Shown: one piece after another, positions 49,201-61,900 of the stretch | How positions within the stretch are numbered: the first letter of the stretch is position 1 | Layout: each line of letters begins with the position of its first letter | Source of the DNA: Diadophis punctatus similis | Taxonomy: Eukaryota; Chordata; Lepidosauria; Squamata; Dipsadidae | Length of the DNA stretch: 64,000 nucleotides | Reading direction: 5' to 3' | NCBI GenBank assembly: GCA_023053685.1 | Contig: JALIGW010000061.1 | Location: forward strand, 1,692,001-1,756,000 | Position numbers and translations under genes: made by a program | Notes under the pieces: generated by a model | The model's input: the letters and a program-made list of their open reading frames with translations, nothing else | Told to the model about the DNA's origin: nothing | Databases searched by the model: none

Positions 49201-49401
49201 AATTGAAACTACAATGCAGCGAGGTTTTTCCCCCCAGATACTCACAAGTCACATCCAGGAACTCCACCCCCAGCTTCTTTGAATTCAAACTACAATGGAG
49301 TGAGTTTTTTTCCCCCAGATACTCACAAGTCTCACCCAGGAACTCCACCAACAGCTTCTGTGAATTCAAACTACAATGGAGTGAGGTTTTGTCCCCCAGA
49401 T
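46224..49401 (+). repeat. 3.2-kb HOR, copy 3 (truncated end)
   Basis: Matches copies 1 and 2 through the head module at 49,119. It diverges near 49,402, where the TTTTGTCCCCC unit continues with CTCACACG in place of CTAACAAG and the array passes into the 1.78-kb HOR. It keeps the GTAGTG/CCCAAATAC monomer missing from copy 2. A private GTGAGATTTCCCC occurs near 46,406. NcoI site at 47,733. Confidence 0.86.
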
Positions 49402-50895
49402 ACTCACACGTCTCAGCCAGGAACTCCACCAACAGCTTCTGTGAATTCAAACTACAATGGAGTAAGGTTTCTTCCCTCAGATACTCACAGGTCTCAGCCA
49501 GGATGTCCACCCCCAGCTTCTGTGAATTCAAACTACAATGGAGTGAGATTTCTTCCCCCAGATACTCACAGGTCTCAGCCAGGAACTCCACCCCCAGCTT
49601 CTGTGAATTCAAACTACAATGGAGTGAGGTTTTTTTCCCCAGATACTCACAGGTCTCAGCCAGGAACTCCACCCCCAGCTTCTGTGAATTCAAACTACAA
49701 TGAAGTGAGGTTTTTTCCCCAGATACTCACAGGTCTCAGCCAGGAACTCCACGCCAAGCTTCTGTGAATTCATACTGCAATGGAGTGAGGTTTTTTAACC
49801 CAGAAACTCACAGGTCTCAGCCAGGAACTCCACCCCCAGCTTCTGTGAATTCAAACTACAATGAAGTGAGGTTTTGTTCCCCCAGATACTCACAAGTCTC
49901 AGCCAGGAACTCCACCCCCAGCTTCTGTGAATTCAAACTACAATGGAGTGAGGTTTCTTCCCCCAGATACTCACAGGTCTCAGCCAGGAACTCCACTCCA
50001 GCTTCTGTGAATTCAAACTACAATGGAGTGAGGTTTTTTCCCCCAGATACTAACAAGTCTCAGCCAGGAACTCCACCCGCAGCTTCTGTGAATTCAAACT
50101 ACAATGGAGTGAGGTTTCTTCCCCCAGATACTCACAGGTCTCAGCCAGGAACTCCACGCCCACCTTCTGTGAAATCAAACTACAATGTAGTGAGGTTTCT
50201 TCCCCCAGATACTCACAGGTCTCAGCCAGGAACTCCACCCCCAGCTTCTGTGAATATAAACTACAATGGAGTGAGGTTTTTTTCCCCAGATACACACCTG
50301 TCTCAGCCAGGAACTCCACCCCCAGCTTCTGTGAATTGAAACTACAATGCAGTGAGGTTTTTTTCCCAGATACTCACAGGTCTCAGCCAGGAACTCCACC
50401 CCCAACTTCTGTGAATTGAAAATACAATGCAATGAGGTTTTTCCCCCAGATACTCACAGGTCTCAGCCAGGAACTCCACTCGCAGCTTCTGTGAATTCAA
50501 ACTACAATGGAGTGAGGTTTCTTCCCCCAGATACTCACAGGTCTCAGCCAGGAACTCCACGCCCAGCTTCTGTGAATTCAAACTACAATGTAGTGAGGTT
50601 TCTTCCCCCAGATACTCACAGGTCTCAGCCAGGAACTCCACCCCCAGCTTCTGTGAATTCAAACTACAATGGAGTGAGGTTTGTTCCCCCAGATACTCAC
50701 AGGTCTCAGCCAGGAACTCCACCCCCAGCTTCTGTGAATTCAAACTACAATGGAGTGAGGTTTTTTCCCCAGATACAAACTTGTCTCAGCCAGGAACTCC
50801 ACCCCCAGCTTCTGTGAATTGAAACTACAATGCAGTGAGGTTTTTTTCCCAGATACTCACAGGTCTCAGCCAGGAACTCCACCCCCAGCTTCTGT
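49119..50895 (+). repeat. 22-monomer HOR, 1,777 bp
   Basis: Head module GAATTGAAAATAC/CACCTCCAG, CAGCG with AAGTCACATCC, GTGAGTTTTTTT, two TTTTGTCCCCC-related units, GGAGTAAGG with CAGGATGTCC, GTGAGATTTC, a GAAGTG HindIII-type unit, TTTTTTAACCCAG, TTTTGTTCCCCC, CTAACAAG, CCACCTTCTGTGAAATC, GAATATAAAC, and a CAATGAGG unit followed by a short run back to the next head at 50,896. The same head and body occur at 37,043, 50,896, 55,164 and 56,860. The 55,164 to 56,860 spacing is 1,696 bp, one monomer less. Confidence 0.85.
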
Positions 50896-52936
50896 GAATT
50901 GAAAATACAATGCAGTGAGGTTTTTTCCCCCAGATACTCACAGGTCTCAGCCAGGAACTCCACCTCCAGCTTCTGTGAATTGAAACTACAATGCAGCGAG
51001 GTTTTTCCCCCCAGATACTCACAAGTCACATCCAGGAACTCCACCCCCAGCTTCTTTGAATTCAAACTACAATGGAGTGAGTTTTTTTCCCCCAGATATT
51101 CACAAGTCTCACAGAGGAACTCCACCAACAGCTTCTGTGAATTCAAACTACAATGGAGTGAGGTTTTGTCCCCCAGATACTCACACGTCTCAGCCAGGAA
51201 CTCCACCAACAGCTTCTGTGAATTCAAACTACAATGGAGTAAGGTTTCTTCCCTCAGATACTCACAGGTCTCAGCCAGGATGTCCACCCCCAGCTTCTGT
51301 GAATTCAAACTACAATGGAGTGAGATTTCTTCCCCCAGATACTCACAGGTCTCAGCCAGGAACTCCACCCCCAGCTTCTGTGAATTCAAACTACAATGGA
51401 GTGAGGTTTTTTTCCCCAGATACTCACAGGTCTCAGCCAGGAACTCCACCCCCAGCTTCTGTGAATTCAAACTACAATGAAGTGAGGTTTTTTCCCCAGA
51501 TACTCACAGGTCTCAGCCAGGAACTCCACGCCAAGCTTCTGTGAATTCATACTGCAATGGAGTGAGGTTTTTTAACCCAGAAACTCACAGGTCTCAGCCA
51601 GGAACTCCACCCCCAGCTTCTGTGAATTCAAACTACAATGAAGTGAGGTTTTGTTCCCCCAGATACTCACAAGTCTCAGCCAGGAACTCCACCCCCAGCT
51701 TCTGTGAATTCAAACTACAATGGAGTGAGGTTTCTTCCCCCAGATACTCACAGGTCTCAGCCAGGAACTCCACTCCAGCTTCTGTGAATTCAAACTACAA
51801 TGGAGTGAGGTTTTTCCCCCCAGATACTAACAAGTCTCAGCCAGGAACTCCACCCGCAGCTTCTGTGAATTCAAACTACGATGGAGTGAGGTTTCTTCCC
51901 CCAGATACTCACAGGTCTCAGCCAGGAACTCCACGCCCACCTTCTGTGAAATCAAACTACAATGTAGTGAGGTTTCTTCCCCCAGATACTCACAGGTCTC
52001 AGCCAGGAACTCCACCCCCAGCTTCTGTGAATATAAACTACAATGGAGTGAGGTTTTTTTCCCCAGATACACACCTGTCTCAGCCAGGAACTCCACCCCC
52101 AGCTTCTGTGAATTGAAACTACAATGCAGTGAGGTTTTTTTCCCAGATACTCACAGGTCTCAGCCAGGAACTCCACCCCCAGCTTCTGTGAATTGAAAAT
52201 ACAATGCAATGAGGTTTTTCCCTCAGATACTCACAGGTCTCAGCCAGGAACTCCACTCCAGCTTCTGTGAATTCAAACTACAATGGAGTGAGGTTTTTTC
52301 CCCCAGATACTAACAAGTCTCAGCCAGGAACTCCACCCGCAGCTTCTGTGAATTCAAACTACAATGGAGTGAGGTTTCTTCCCCCAGATACTCACAGGTC
52401 TCAGCCAGGAACTCCACGCCCAGCTTCTGTGAAATCAAACTACAATGGAGTGAGGTTTCTTCCCCCAGATACTCACAGGTCTCAGCCAGGAACTCCACCC
52501 CCAGCTTCTGTGAATTCAAACTACAATGGAGTGAGGTTTTTTTCCCCAGATACACACGTGTCTCAGCCAGGAACTCCACCCCCAGCTTCTGTGAATTCAA
52601 ACTACAATGCAGTGAGGTTTTTCTCCCAGATACTCACAGGTCTCAACCAAGAACTCCACCCCCAGCTTCTGTGAATTCAAACTACAATGGAGTGAGGTTT
52701 TGTTCCCCCAGATACTCACAGGTCTCAGCCAAGAACTCCACCCCCAGCTTCTGTGAATTCAAACTACAATGGAGTGAGGTTTCCCCCCCAGATACTCACA
52801 GGTCTCAGCAAGGACCTCCACCCCCAGCTTTTGTGAATTCAAACTACAATGGAGTGAGGTTTTCCCCCGATACTCACAGGTCTCAGCCAGGAACTCCACC
52901 CCCAGCTTTTGTGAATTCAAACTACAATGGAGTGAG
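50341..52936 (+). repeat. 2.6-kb segment duplicated 5,964 bp apart, copy 1
   Basis: Aligns without gaps to 56,305-58,900 at a constant offset of 5,964. A few differences are visible: AGATATTCAC here against AGATACTCAC (51,09x/57,06x), GGAGTG against GTAGTG (52,44x/58,41x), and CACACGTG against CACACCTG (52,55x/58,52x). Both copies share the private CTCACAGAGG near 51,110/57,074. The copies are therefore older than the 9,518-bp pair or have since mutated. Confidence 0.86.
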
Positions 52937-53232
52937 GTTTTTCTCCCAGATACTCACAGGTCTCAATCAAGAACTCCACCCCCAGCTTCTGTGAATTCAA
53001 ACTACAATGGAGTGAGGTTTTGTTCCCCCAGATACTCACAGGTCTCAGCCAAGAAATCCACCCCCAGCTTCTGTGAATTCAAACTACAATGGAGTGAGGT
53101 TTCCCCCCCAGATACTCACAGGTCTCAGCAAGGACCTCCACCCCCAGCTTTTGTGAATTCAAACTACAATGGAGTGAGGTTTTCCCCCGATACTCACAGT
53201 TCTCAGCCAGGAACTCCACCCCCAGCTTTTGT
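52593..53232 (+). repeat. 320-bp four-monomer tandem pair
   Basis: Two successive four-monomer units (52,593-52,912 and 52,913-53,232), each made of TTTTTCTCCC, TTTTGTTCCCCC, TTTCCCCCCC and TTTTCCCCCGATAC types. The first has CTCAACCAAGAAC, AAGAACTCC and CAGGTCTC; the second has CTCAATCAAGAAC, AAGAAATCC and CAGTTCTC. These are the starts of the two 12-mer subtypes that lie about 964 bp apart in the 3.2-kb HOR. The pair is best read as a 12-mer that lost its last eight monomers. Confidence 0.82.
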
Positions 53233-55163
53233 GAATTCAAACTACAATGGAGTGAGGTTCCCCCCCCCCGATACTCACAGGTCTCAGCCAGGAACTCCAC
53301 CCCCAGCTTCTGTGAAATCAAACTACAATGGAGTGAGGTTTTTTTCCCAGATACTCACAGGTCTCAGCCAGGAACTCCACCCCCAGCTTCTGTGAATTGA
53401 AACTACAATGCAGTGAGGTTTTGTTCCCCCAGATACTCACGGGTCTCAGCCAAGAACTCCATGGCCAGCTTCTGTGAATTCAAACTACAATGGAGTGAGG
53501 TTTCCCCCCCAGATACTCACAGGTCTCAGCAAGGACCTCCACCCCCAGCTTTTGTGAATTCAAACTACAATGGAGTGAGGTTTTCCCCCGATACTCACAG
53601 GTCTCAGCCAGGAACTCCACCCCAGGTTCTGTGAATTGAAACTACAATGCAGTGAGGTTTCTTCCCCCAGATACTCACAGGTCTCAGCCAGGAACTCCAC
53701 GCCCAGCTTCTGTGAATTCAAACTACAATGTAGTGAGGTTTGTTCCCCCAGATACTCACAGGTCTCAGCCAGGAACTCCACCCCCAGCTTCTGTGAATTC
53801 AAACTACAATGGAGTGAGGTTTTTTTCCCCAGATACAAACCTGTCTCAGCCAGGAACTCCACCCCCAGCTTCTTTGAATTGAAACGACAATGCAGTGAGG
53901 TTTCCCCCCCCCCCAGATACTCACAGATCTCAGCAAGGACCTCCACCCCCAGCTTTTGTGAATTTAAACTACAATGGAGTGAGGTTCCCCCCCATACTCA
54001 CAGGTCTCAGCCAGGAACTCCACCCCCAGCTTCTGTGAAATCAAACTACAATGGAGTGAGGTTTTTTTCCCAGATACTCACAGGTCTCAGCCAGGAACTC
54101 CACCCCCAGCTTCTGTGAATTCAAACTACAATGGAGTGAGGTTATTTTCCGAGATAAACACAGGTCTCAGCCAGGAACTCCACCCCCAGTTTCTGTGAAT
54201 TCAAACTACAATGGAGTGAAGTTTTTTCCCCCAGATACTCACAGGTATCAGCCAGGAACTCCACCCCCAGCTTCTGTGAAATCAAACTACAATGGAGTGA
54301 GGTTTTTTTCCGAGATACTCACAGGTCTCAGCCAGGAACTCCACCCCCAGCTTCTGTGAATTCAAACTACAATGGAGTGAGGTTTTTTTCCGAGATACTC
54401 ACAGGTCTCAGCCAGGAACTCCAACCCCAGCTTCTGTGAATTGAAAATACAATGCAGTGAGGTTTTTCCCCCCAGATACTCACAGGAATCAGCCAGGAAC
54501 TCCACCCCCAGCTTCTGTGAATTCAAACTACAATGCAGCGGGGTTTTCCCCCCCAGATACTCACAAGTCTCAGCCAGGAACTCCACCCCCAGCTTCTGTG
54601 AATTCAAACTACAATGGAGTGAGGTTTCTTCCCCCAGATACTCACAGGTCTCAGCCAGGAACTCCATTCCAGCTTCTGTGAATTCAAACTACAATGGAGT
54701 GAGGTTTTTACCCCCAGATACTAACAAGTCTCAGCCAGGAACTCCACTCGCAGCTTCTGTGAATTCAAACTACAATGGAGTGAGGTTTCTTCCCCCAGAT
54801 ACTCACAGGTCTCAGCCAGGAACTCCACGCCCAGCTTCTGTGAATTCAAACTACAATGTAGTGAGGTTTCTTCCCCCAAATACTCACAGGTCTCAGCCAG
54901 GAACTCCACCCCCAGCTTCTGTGAATTCAAACTACAATGGAGTGAGGTTTGTTCCCCCAGATACTCACAGGTCTCAGCCAGGAACTCCACCCCCAGCTTC
55001 TGTGAATTCAAACTACAATGGAGTGAGGTTTTTTCCCCAGATACAAACCTGTCTCAGCCAGGAACTCCACCCCCAGCTTCTGTGAATTGAAACTACAATG
55101 CAGTGAGGTTTTTTTCCCAGATACTCACAGGTCTCAGCCAGGAACTCCACCCCCAGCTTCTGT
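53233..55163 (+). repeat. C-rich series returning to the right-type head module
   Basis: Follows the same order as about 41.1-42.7 kb: a long C-run unit, GAAATC, and the NcoI unit (53,459). At about 53,480-53,620 TTTCCCCCCC/CAGCAAGGACC and TTTTCCCCCGATAC units replace the usual TTTGTTCCCCC/GTATCAGCC unit. It then has AGATACAAACCTG, GAATTGAAACGAC, a tract of 10-11 C near 53,903, GAGATAAACAC, TTCCGAG units, CAGCGGGG and the TTTTTACCCCC series, with one further HOR-tail pair before the head at 55,164. Confidence 0.78.
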
Positions 55164-56859
55164 GAATTGAAAATACAATGCAGTGAGGTTTTTTCCCCCA
55201 GATACTCACAGGTCTCAGCCAGGAACTCCACCTCCAGCTTCTGTGAATTGAAACTACAATGCAGCGAGGTTTTTCCCCCCAGATACTCACAAGTCACATC
55301 CAGGAACTCCACCCCCAGCTTCTTTGAATTCAAACTACAATGGAGTGAGTTTTTTTCCCCCAGATACTCACAAGTCTCACCCAGGAACTCCACCAACAGC
55401 TTCTGTGAATTCAAACTACAATGGAGTGAGGTTTTGTCCCCCAGATACTCACACGTCTCAGCCAGGAACTCCACCAACAGCTTCTGTGAATTCAAACTAC
55501 AATGGAGTAAGGTTTCTTCCCTCAGATACTCACAGGTCTCAGCCAGGATGTCCACCCCCAGCTTCTGTGAATTCAAACTACAATGGAGTGAGATTTCTTC
55601 CCCCAGATACTCACAGGTCTCAGCCAGGAACTCCACCCCCAGCTTCTGTGAATTCAAACTACAATGGAGTGAGGTTTTTTTCCCCAGATACTCACAGGTC
55701 TCAGCCAGGAACTCCACCCCCAGCTTCTGTGAATTCAAACTACAATGAAGTGAGGTTTTTTCCCCAGATACTCACAGGTCTCAGCCAGGAACTCCACGCC
55801 AAGCTTCTGTGAATTCATACTGCAATGGAGTGAGGTTATTTAACCCAGAAACTCACAGGTCTCAGCCAGGAACTCCACCCCCAGCTTCTGTGAATTCAAA
55901 CTACAATGAAGTGAGGTTTTGTTCCCCCAGATACTCACAAGTCTCAGCCAGGAACTCCACCCCCAGCTTCTGTGAATTCAAACTACAATGGAGTGAGGTT
56001 TCTTCCCCCAGATACTCACAGGTCTCAGCCAGGAACTCCACTCCAGCTTCTGTGAATTCAAACTACAATGGAGTGAGGTTTTTTCCCCCAGATACTAACA
56101 AGTCTCAGCCAGGAACTCCACCCGCAGCTTCTGTGAATTCAAACTACGATGGAGTGAGGTTTCTTCCCCCAGATACTCACAGGTCTCAGCCAGGAACTCC
56201 ACGCCCACCTTCTGTGAAATCAAACTACAATGTAGTGAGGTTTCTTCCCCCAGATACTCACAGGTCTCAGCCAGGAACTCCACCCCCAGCTTCTGTGAAT
56301 TCAAACTACAATGCAGTGAGGTTTTTTTCCCAGATACTCACAGGTCTCAGCCAGGAACTCCACCCCCAGCTTCTGTGAATTGAAAATACAATGCAATGAG
56401 GTTTTTCCCCCAGATACTCACAGGTCTCAGCCAGGAACTCCACTCGCAGCTTCTGTGAATTCAAACTACAATGGAGTGAGGTTTCTTCCCCCAGATACTC
56501 ACAGGTCTCAGCCAGGAACTCCACGCCCAGCTTCTGTGAATTCAAACTACAATGTAGTGAGGTTTCTTCCCCCAGATACTCACAGGTCTCAGCCAGGAAC
56601 TCCACCCCCAGCTTCTGTGAATTCAAACTACAATGGAGTGAGGTTTGTTCCCCCAGATACTCACAGGTCTCAGCCAGGAACTCCACCCCCAGCTTCTGTG
56701 AATTCAAACTACAATGGAGTGAGGTTTTTTCCCCAGATACAAACTTGTCTCAGCCAGGAACTCCACCCCCAGCTTCTGTGAATTGAAACTACAATGCAGT
56801 GAGGTTTTTTTCCCAGATACTCACAGGTCTCAGCCAGGAACTCCACCCCCAGCTTCTGT
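55164..56859 (+). repeat. 21-monomer HOR, 1,696 bp
   Basis: Same order as the 1,777-bp unit at 49,119 but without the GAATATAAAC/AGATACACACCTG monomer. Here GAATTC with a CAGTG core follows directly near 56,300. A private GGTTATTTAACCC is seen near 55,837. The difference is exactly 81 bp, a single-monomer deletion. Confidence 0.85.
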
Positions 56860-58900
56860 GAATTGAAAATACAATGCAGTGAGGTTTTTTCCCCCAGATA
56901 CTCACAGGTCTCAGCCAGGAACTCCACCTCCAGCTTCTGTGAATTGAAACTACAATGCAGCGAGGTTTTTCCCCCCAGATACTCACAAGTCACATCCAGG
57001 AACTCCACCCCCAGCTTCTTTGAATTCAAACTACAATGGAGTGAGTTTTTTTCCCCCAGATACTCACAAGTCTCACAGAGGAACTCCACCAACAGCTTCT
57101 GTGAATTCAAACTACAATGGAGTGAGGTTTTGTCCCCCAGATACTCACACGTCTCAGCCAGGAACTCCACCAACAGCTTCTGTGAATTCAAACTACAATG
57201 GAGTAAGGTTTCTTCCCTCAGATACTCACAGGTCTCAGCCAGGATGTCCACCCCCAGCTTCTGTGAATTCAAACTACAATGGAGTGAGATTTCTTCCCCC
57301 AGATACTCACAGGTCTCAGCCAGGAACTCCACCCCCAGCTTCTGTGAATTCAAACTACAATGGAGTGAGGTTTTTTTCCCCAGATACTCACAGGTCTCAG
57401 CCAGGAACTCCACCCCCAGCTTCTGTGAATTCAAACTACAATGAAGTCAGGTTTTTTCCCCAGATACTCACAGGTCTCAGCCAGGAACTCCACGCCAAGC
57501 TTCTGTGAATTAATACTGCAATGGAGTGAGGTTTTTTAACCCAGAAACTCACAGGTCTCAGCCAGGAACTCCACCCCCAGCTTCTGTGAATTCAAACTAC
57601 AATGAAGTGAGGTTTTGTTCCCCCAGATACTCACAAGTCTCAGCCAGGAACTCCACCCCCAGCTTCTGTGAATTCAAACTACAATGGAGTGAGGTTTCTT
57701 CCCCCAGATACTCACAGGTCTCAGCCAGGAACTCCACTCCAGCTTCTGTGAATTCAAACTACAATGGAGTGAGGTTTTTCCCCCCAGATACTAACAAGTC
57801 TCAGCCAGGAACTCCACCCGCAGCTACTGTGAATTCAAACTACGATGGAGTGAGGTTTCTTCCCCCAGATACTCACAGGTCTCAGCCAGGAACTCCACGC
57901 CCACCTTCTGTGAAATCAAACTACAATGTAGTGAGGTTTCTTCCCCCAGATACTCACAGGTCTCAGCCAGGAACTCCACCCCCAGCTTCTGTGAATATAA
58001 ACTACAATGGAGTGAGGTTTTTTTCCCCAGATACACACCTGTCTCAGCCAGGAACTCCACCCCCAGCTTCTGTGAATTGAAACTACAATGCAGTGAGGTT
58101 TTTTTCCCAGATACTCACAGGTCTCAGCCAGGAACTCCACCCCCAGCTTCTGTGAATTGAAAATACAATGCAATGAGGTTTTTCCCTCAGATACTCACAG
58201 ATCTCAGCCAGGAACTCCACTACAGCTTCTGTGAATTCAAACTACAATGGAGTGAGGTTTTTTCCCCCAGATACTAACAAGTCTCAGCCAGGAACTCCAC
58301 CCGCAGCTTCTGTGAATTCAAACTACAATGGAGTGAGGTTTCTTCCCCCAGATACTCACAGGTCTCAGCCAGGAACTCCACGCCCAGCTTCTGTGAAATC
58401 AAACTACAATGTAGTGAGGTTTCTTCCCCCAGATACTCACAGGTCTCAGCCAGGAACTCCACCCCCAGCTTCTGTGAATTCAAACTACAATGGAGTGAGG
58501 TTTTTTTCCCCAGATACACACCTGTCTCAGCCAGGAACTCCACCCCCAGCTTCTGTGAATTCAAACTACAATGCAGTGAGGTTTTTCTCCCAGATACTCA
58601 CAGGTCTCAACCAAGAACTCCACCCCCAGCTTCTGTGAATTCAAACTACAATGGAGTGAGGTTTTGTTCCCCCAGATACTCACAGGTCTCAGCCAAGAAC
58701 TCCACCCCCAGCTTCTGTGAATTCAAACTACAATGGAGTGAGGTTTCCCCCCCAGATACTCACAGGTCTCAGCAAGGACCTCCACCCCCAGCTTTTGTGA
58801 ATTCAAACTACAATGGAGTGAGGTTTTCCCCCGATACTCACAGGTCTCAGCCAGGAACTCCACCCCCAGCTTTTGTGAATTCAAACTACAATGGAGTGAG
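56305..58900 (+). repeat. 2.6-kb segment duplicated 5,964 bp apart, copy 2
   Basis: Second member of the pair. It carries private changes not in copy 1, including GAAGTCAGG near 57,444, GTGAATTAATAC near 57,508 (EcoRI site lost), CAGCTACTG near 57,824 and CACTACAGC near 58,220. Beyond 58,900 it continues with GGTTCCGCCCC, where copy 1 has TTTTTCTCCC. Confidence 0.86.
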
Positions 58901-61900
58901 GTTCCGCCCCCCCGATACTCACAGGTCTCAGCCAGGAACTCCACCCCCAGCTTCTGTGAAATCAAACTACAATGGAGTGAGGTTTTTTCCCCAGATACTC
59001 ACAGGTCTCAGCCAGGAACTCCACCCCCAGCTTTTGTGAATTCAAACTACAATGGAGTGAGGTTCCCCCCCCCCGATACTCACAGGTCTCAGCCAGGAAC
59101 TCCACCCCCAGCTTCTGTGAAATCAAACTACAATGGAGTGAGGTTTTTTCCCCAGATACTCACAGGTCTCAGCCAGGTACTCCACCCCAGCTTCTGTGAA
59201 TTGAAACTACAATGCAGTGAGGTTTCTTCCCCCAGATACTCACAGGTCTCAGCCAGGAACTCCACGCCCAGCTTCTGTGAATTCAAACTACAATGTAGTG
59301 AGGTTTGTTCCCCCAGACACTCACAGGTCTCAGCCAGGAACTCCACTCCAGCTTCTGTGAATTCAAACTACAATGGAGTGAGGTTTTTTCCCCCAGATAC
59401 TAACAAGTCTCAACCAGGAACTCCACCCGCAGCTTCTGTGAATTCAAACTACAATGGAGTGAGGTTTCTTCCCCCAGATACTCACAGGTCTCAGCCAGGA
59501 ACTCCACCCCCAGTTTCTGTGAATTCAAACTACAATGGAGTGAGGTTTTTTTCCCAGATACTCACAGGTCTCAGCCAGGAACTCCACCCCCAGCTTCTGT
59601 GAATTCAAACTACAATGGAGTGAGGTTTTTTTTCCGAGATACTCACAGGTCTCAGCCAGGAACACCACCCCCAGCTTCTGTGAATTGAAACTACAATGCA
59701 GTGAGGTTTTTTTCCCAGATACTCACAGGTCTCAGCCAGGAACTCCACCCCCAGCTTCTGTGAATTGAAAATACAATGCAATGAGGTTTTTCCCCCAGAT
59801 ACTCACAGGTCTCAGCCAGGAACTCCACTCCAGCTTCTGTGAATTCAAACTACAATGGAGTGAGGTTTTTTCCCCCAGATACTAACAAGTCTCAGCCAGG
59901 AACTCCACCCGCAGCTTCTGTGAATTCAAACTACAATGGAGTGAGGTTTCTTCCCCCAGATACTCACAGGTCTCAGCCAGGAACTCCACCCCCAGCTTTT
60001 GTGAATTCAAACTACAATGGAGTGAGGTCCCCCCCCCCGATACTCACAGGTCTCAGCCAGGAACTCCACCCCCAGCTTCTGTGAAATCAAACTACAATGG
60101 AGTGAGGTTTTTTTCCCAGATACTCACAGGTCTCAGCCAGGAACTCCACCCCCAGCTTCTGTGAAATCAAACTACAATGGAGTGAGGTTTTTTTCCCAGA
60201 TAATCACAGGTCTCAACCAGGAACTCCACCCCCAGCTTCTGTGAATTGAAACTACAATGCAGTGAGGTTTTTTTCCCAGATACTCACAGGTCTCAGCCAG
60301 GAACTCCACCTCCAGCTTCTGTGAATTCAAACTACAATGCAGCGACGTTTTTCCCCCCAGATACTCACAGGTCTCAGCCAGGAACTCCACCTCCAGCTTC
60401 TGTGAATTCAAACTACAATGCAGCGAGGTTTTTCCCCCCAGATACTCACAAGTCTCACCCAGTAACTACACCAACAGCTTCTGTGAATTCAAACTACAAT
60501 GGAGTGAGGTTTTGTCCCCCCAGATACTAACAAGTCTCAGCCAGGAACTCCACCCCAGCTTCTGTGAATTGAAACTACAATGCAGTGAGGTTTTTCTCCC
60601 AGATACTCACAGGTCTCAACCAAGAACTCCACCCCCAGCTTCTGTGAATTCAAACTACAATGGAGTGAGGTTTTGTTCCCCCAGATACTCACAGGTCTCA
60701 GCCAAGAACTCCACCCCCAGCTTCTGTGAATTCAAACTACAATGGAGTGAGGTTTCCCCCCCAGATACTGACAGGTCTCAGCCAGGAACTCCACCCCCAG
60801 CTTCTGTGTATTCAAACTACAATGGAGTGAGGTTTCTTCCCCCAGATACTCACAGGTCTCAGCCAGGAACTCCACTCCAGCTTCTGTGAATTCAAACTAC
60901 AATGGAGTGAGGTTTTTTCCCCCAGATACTAACAAGTCTCAACCAGGAACTCCACCCGCAGCTTCTGTGAATTCAAACTACGATGGAGTGAGGTTTCTTC
61001 CCCCAGAAACTCACAGGTCTCAGCCAGGAACTCCACGCCCACCTTCTGTGAATTCAAACTACAATGTAGTGAGGTTTTTTTCCCCAGATACAAACCTGTC
61101 TCAGCCAGGAACTCCACCCCCAGCTTCTGTGAATTGAAACTACAATGCAGTGAGGTTTTTTTCCCAGATACTCACAGGTCTCAGCCAGGAACTCCACCCC
61201 CAGCTTCTGTGAATTGAAAATACAATGCAGTGAGGTTTTTCCCCCCAGATACTCACAGGTCTCAGCCAGGAACTCCACCTCCAGCTTCTGTGAATTGAAA
61301 CTACAATGCAGCGAGGTTTTTCCCCCCAGATACTCACAAGTCTCAGCCAGGAACTCCACCCCCAGCTTCTGTGAATTCAAACTACAATGGAGTGAGGTTT
61401 CCTCCCCCAGATACTCACAGGTCTCAGCCAGGATGTCCACCCCCAGCTTCTGTGAATTCAAACTACAATGGAGTGAGATTTCTTCCCCCAGATACTCACA
61501 GGTCTCAGCCAGGAACTCCACCCCCAGCTTCTGTGAATTCAAACTACAATGGAGTGAGGTTTTTTTCCCCAGATACTCACAGGTCTCAGCCAGGAACTCC
61601 ACCCCCAGCTTCTGTGAATTCAAACTACAATGAAGTGAGGTTTTTTCCCCAGATACTCACAAGCCTCAGCCAGGAACTCCACCCCCAGCTTCTGTGAATA
61701 TAAACTACAATGGAGTGAGGTTTTTTTCCCCAGATACACACCTGTCTCAGCCAGGAACTCCACCCCCAGCTTCTGTGAATTGAAACTACAATGCAGTGAG
61801 GTTTTTTTCCCAGAAACTCACAGGTCTCAGCCAGGAACTCCACCCCCAGCTTCTGTGAATTGAAAATACAATGCAATGAGGTTTTTCCCCCAGATACTCA

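Noticed and set aside
48836..49693. 285-codon minus-strand ORF with repeats of the type LGVEFLAETCEYLG
   Set aside because: It is the one stop-free minus-strand frame of the consensus. The same frame opens and closes throughout the window with tract-length changes. I do not recognise the repeat as a known protein.
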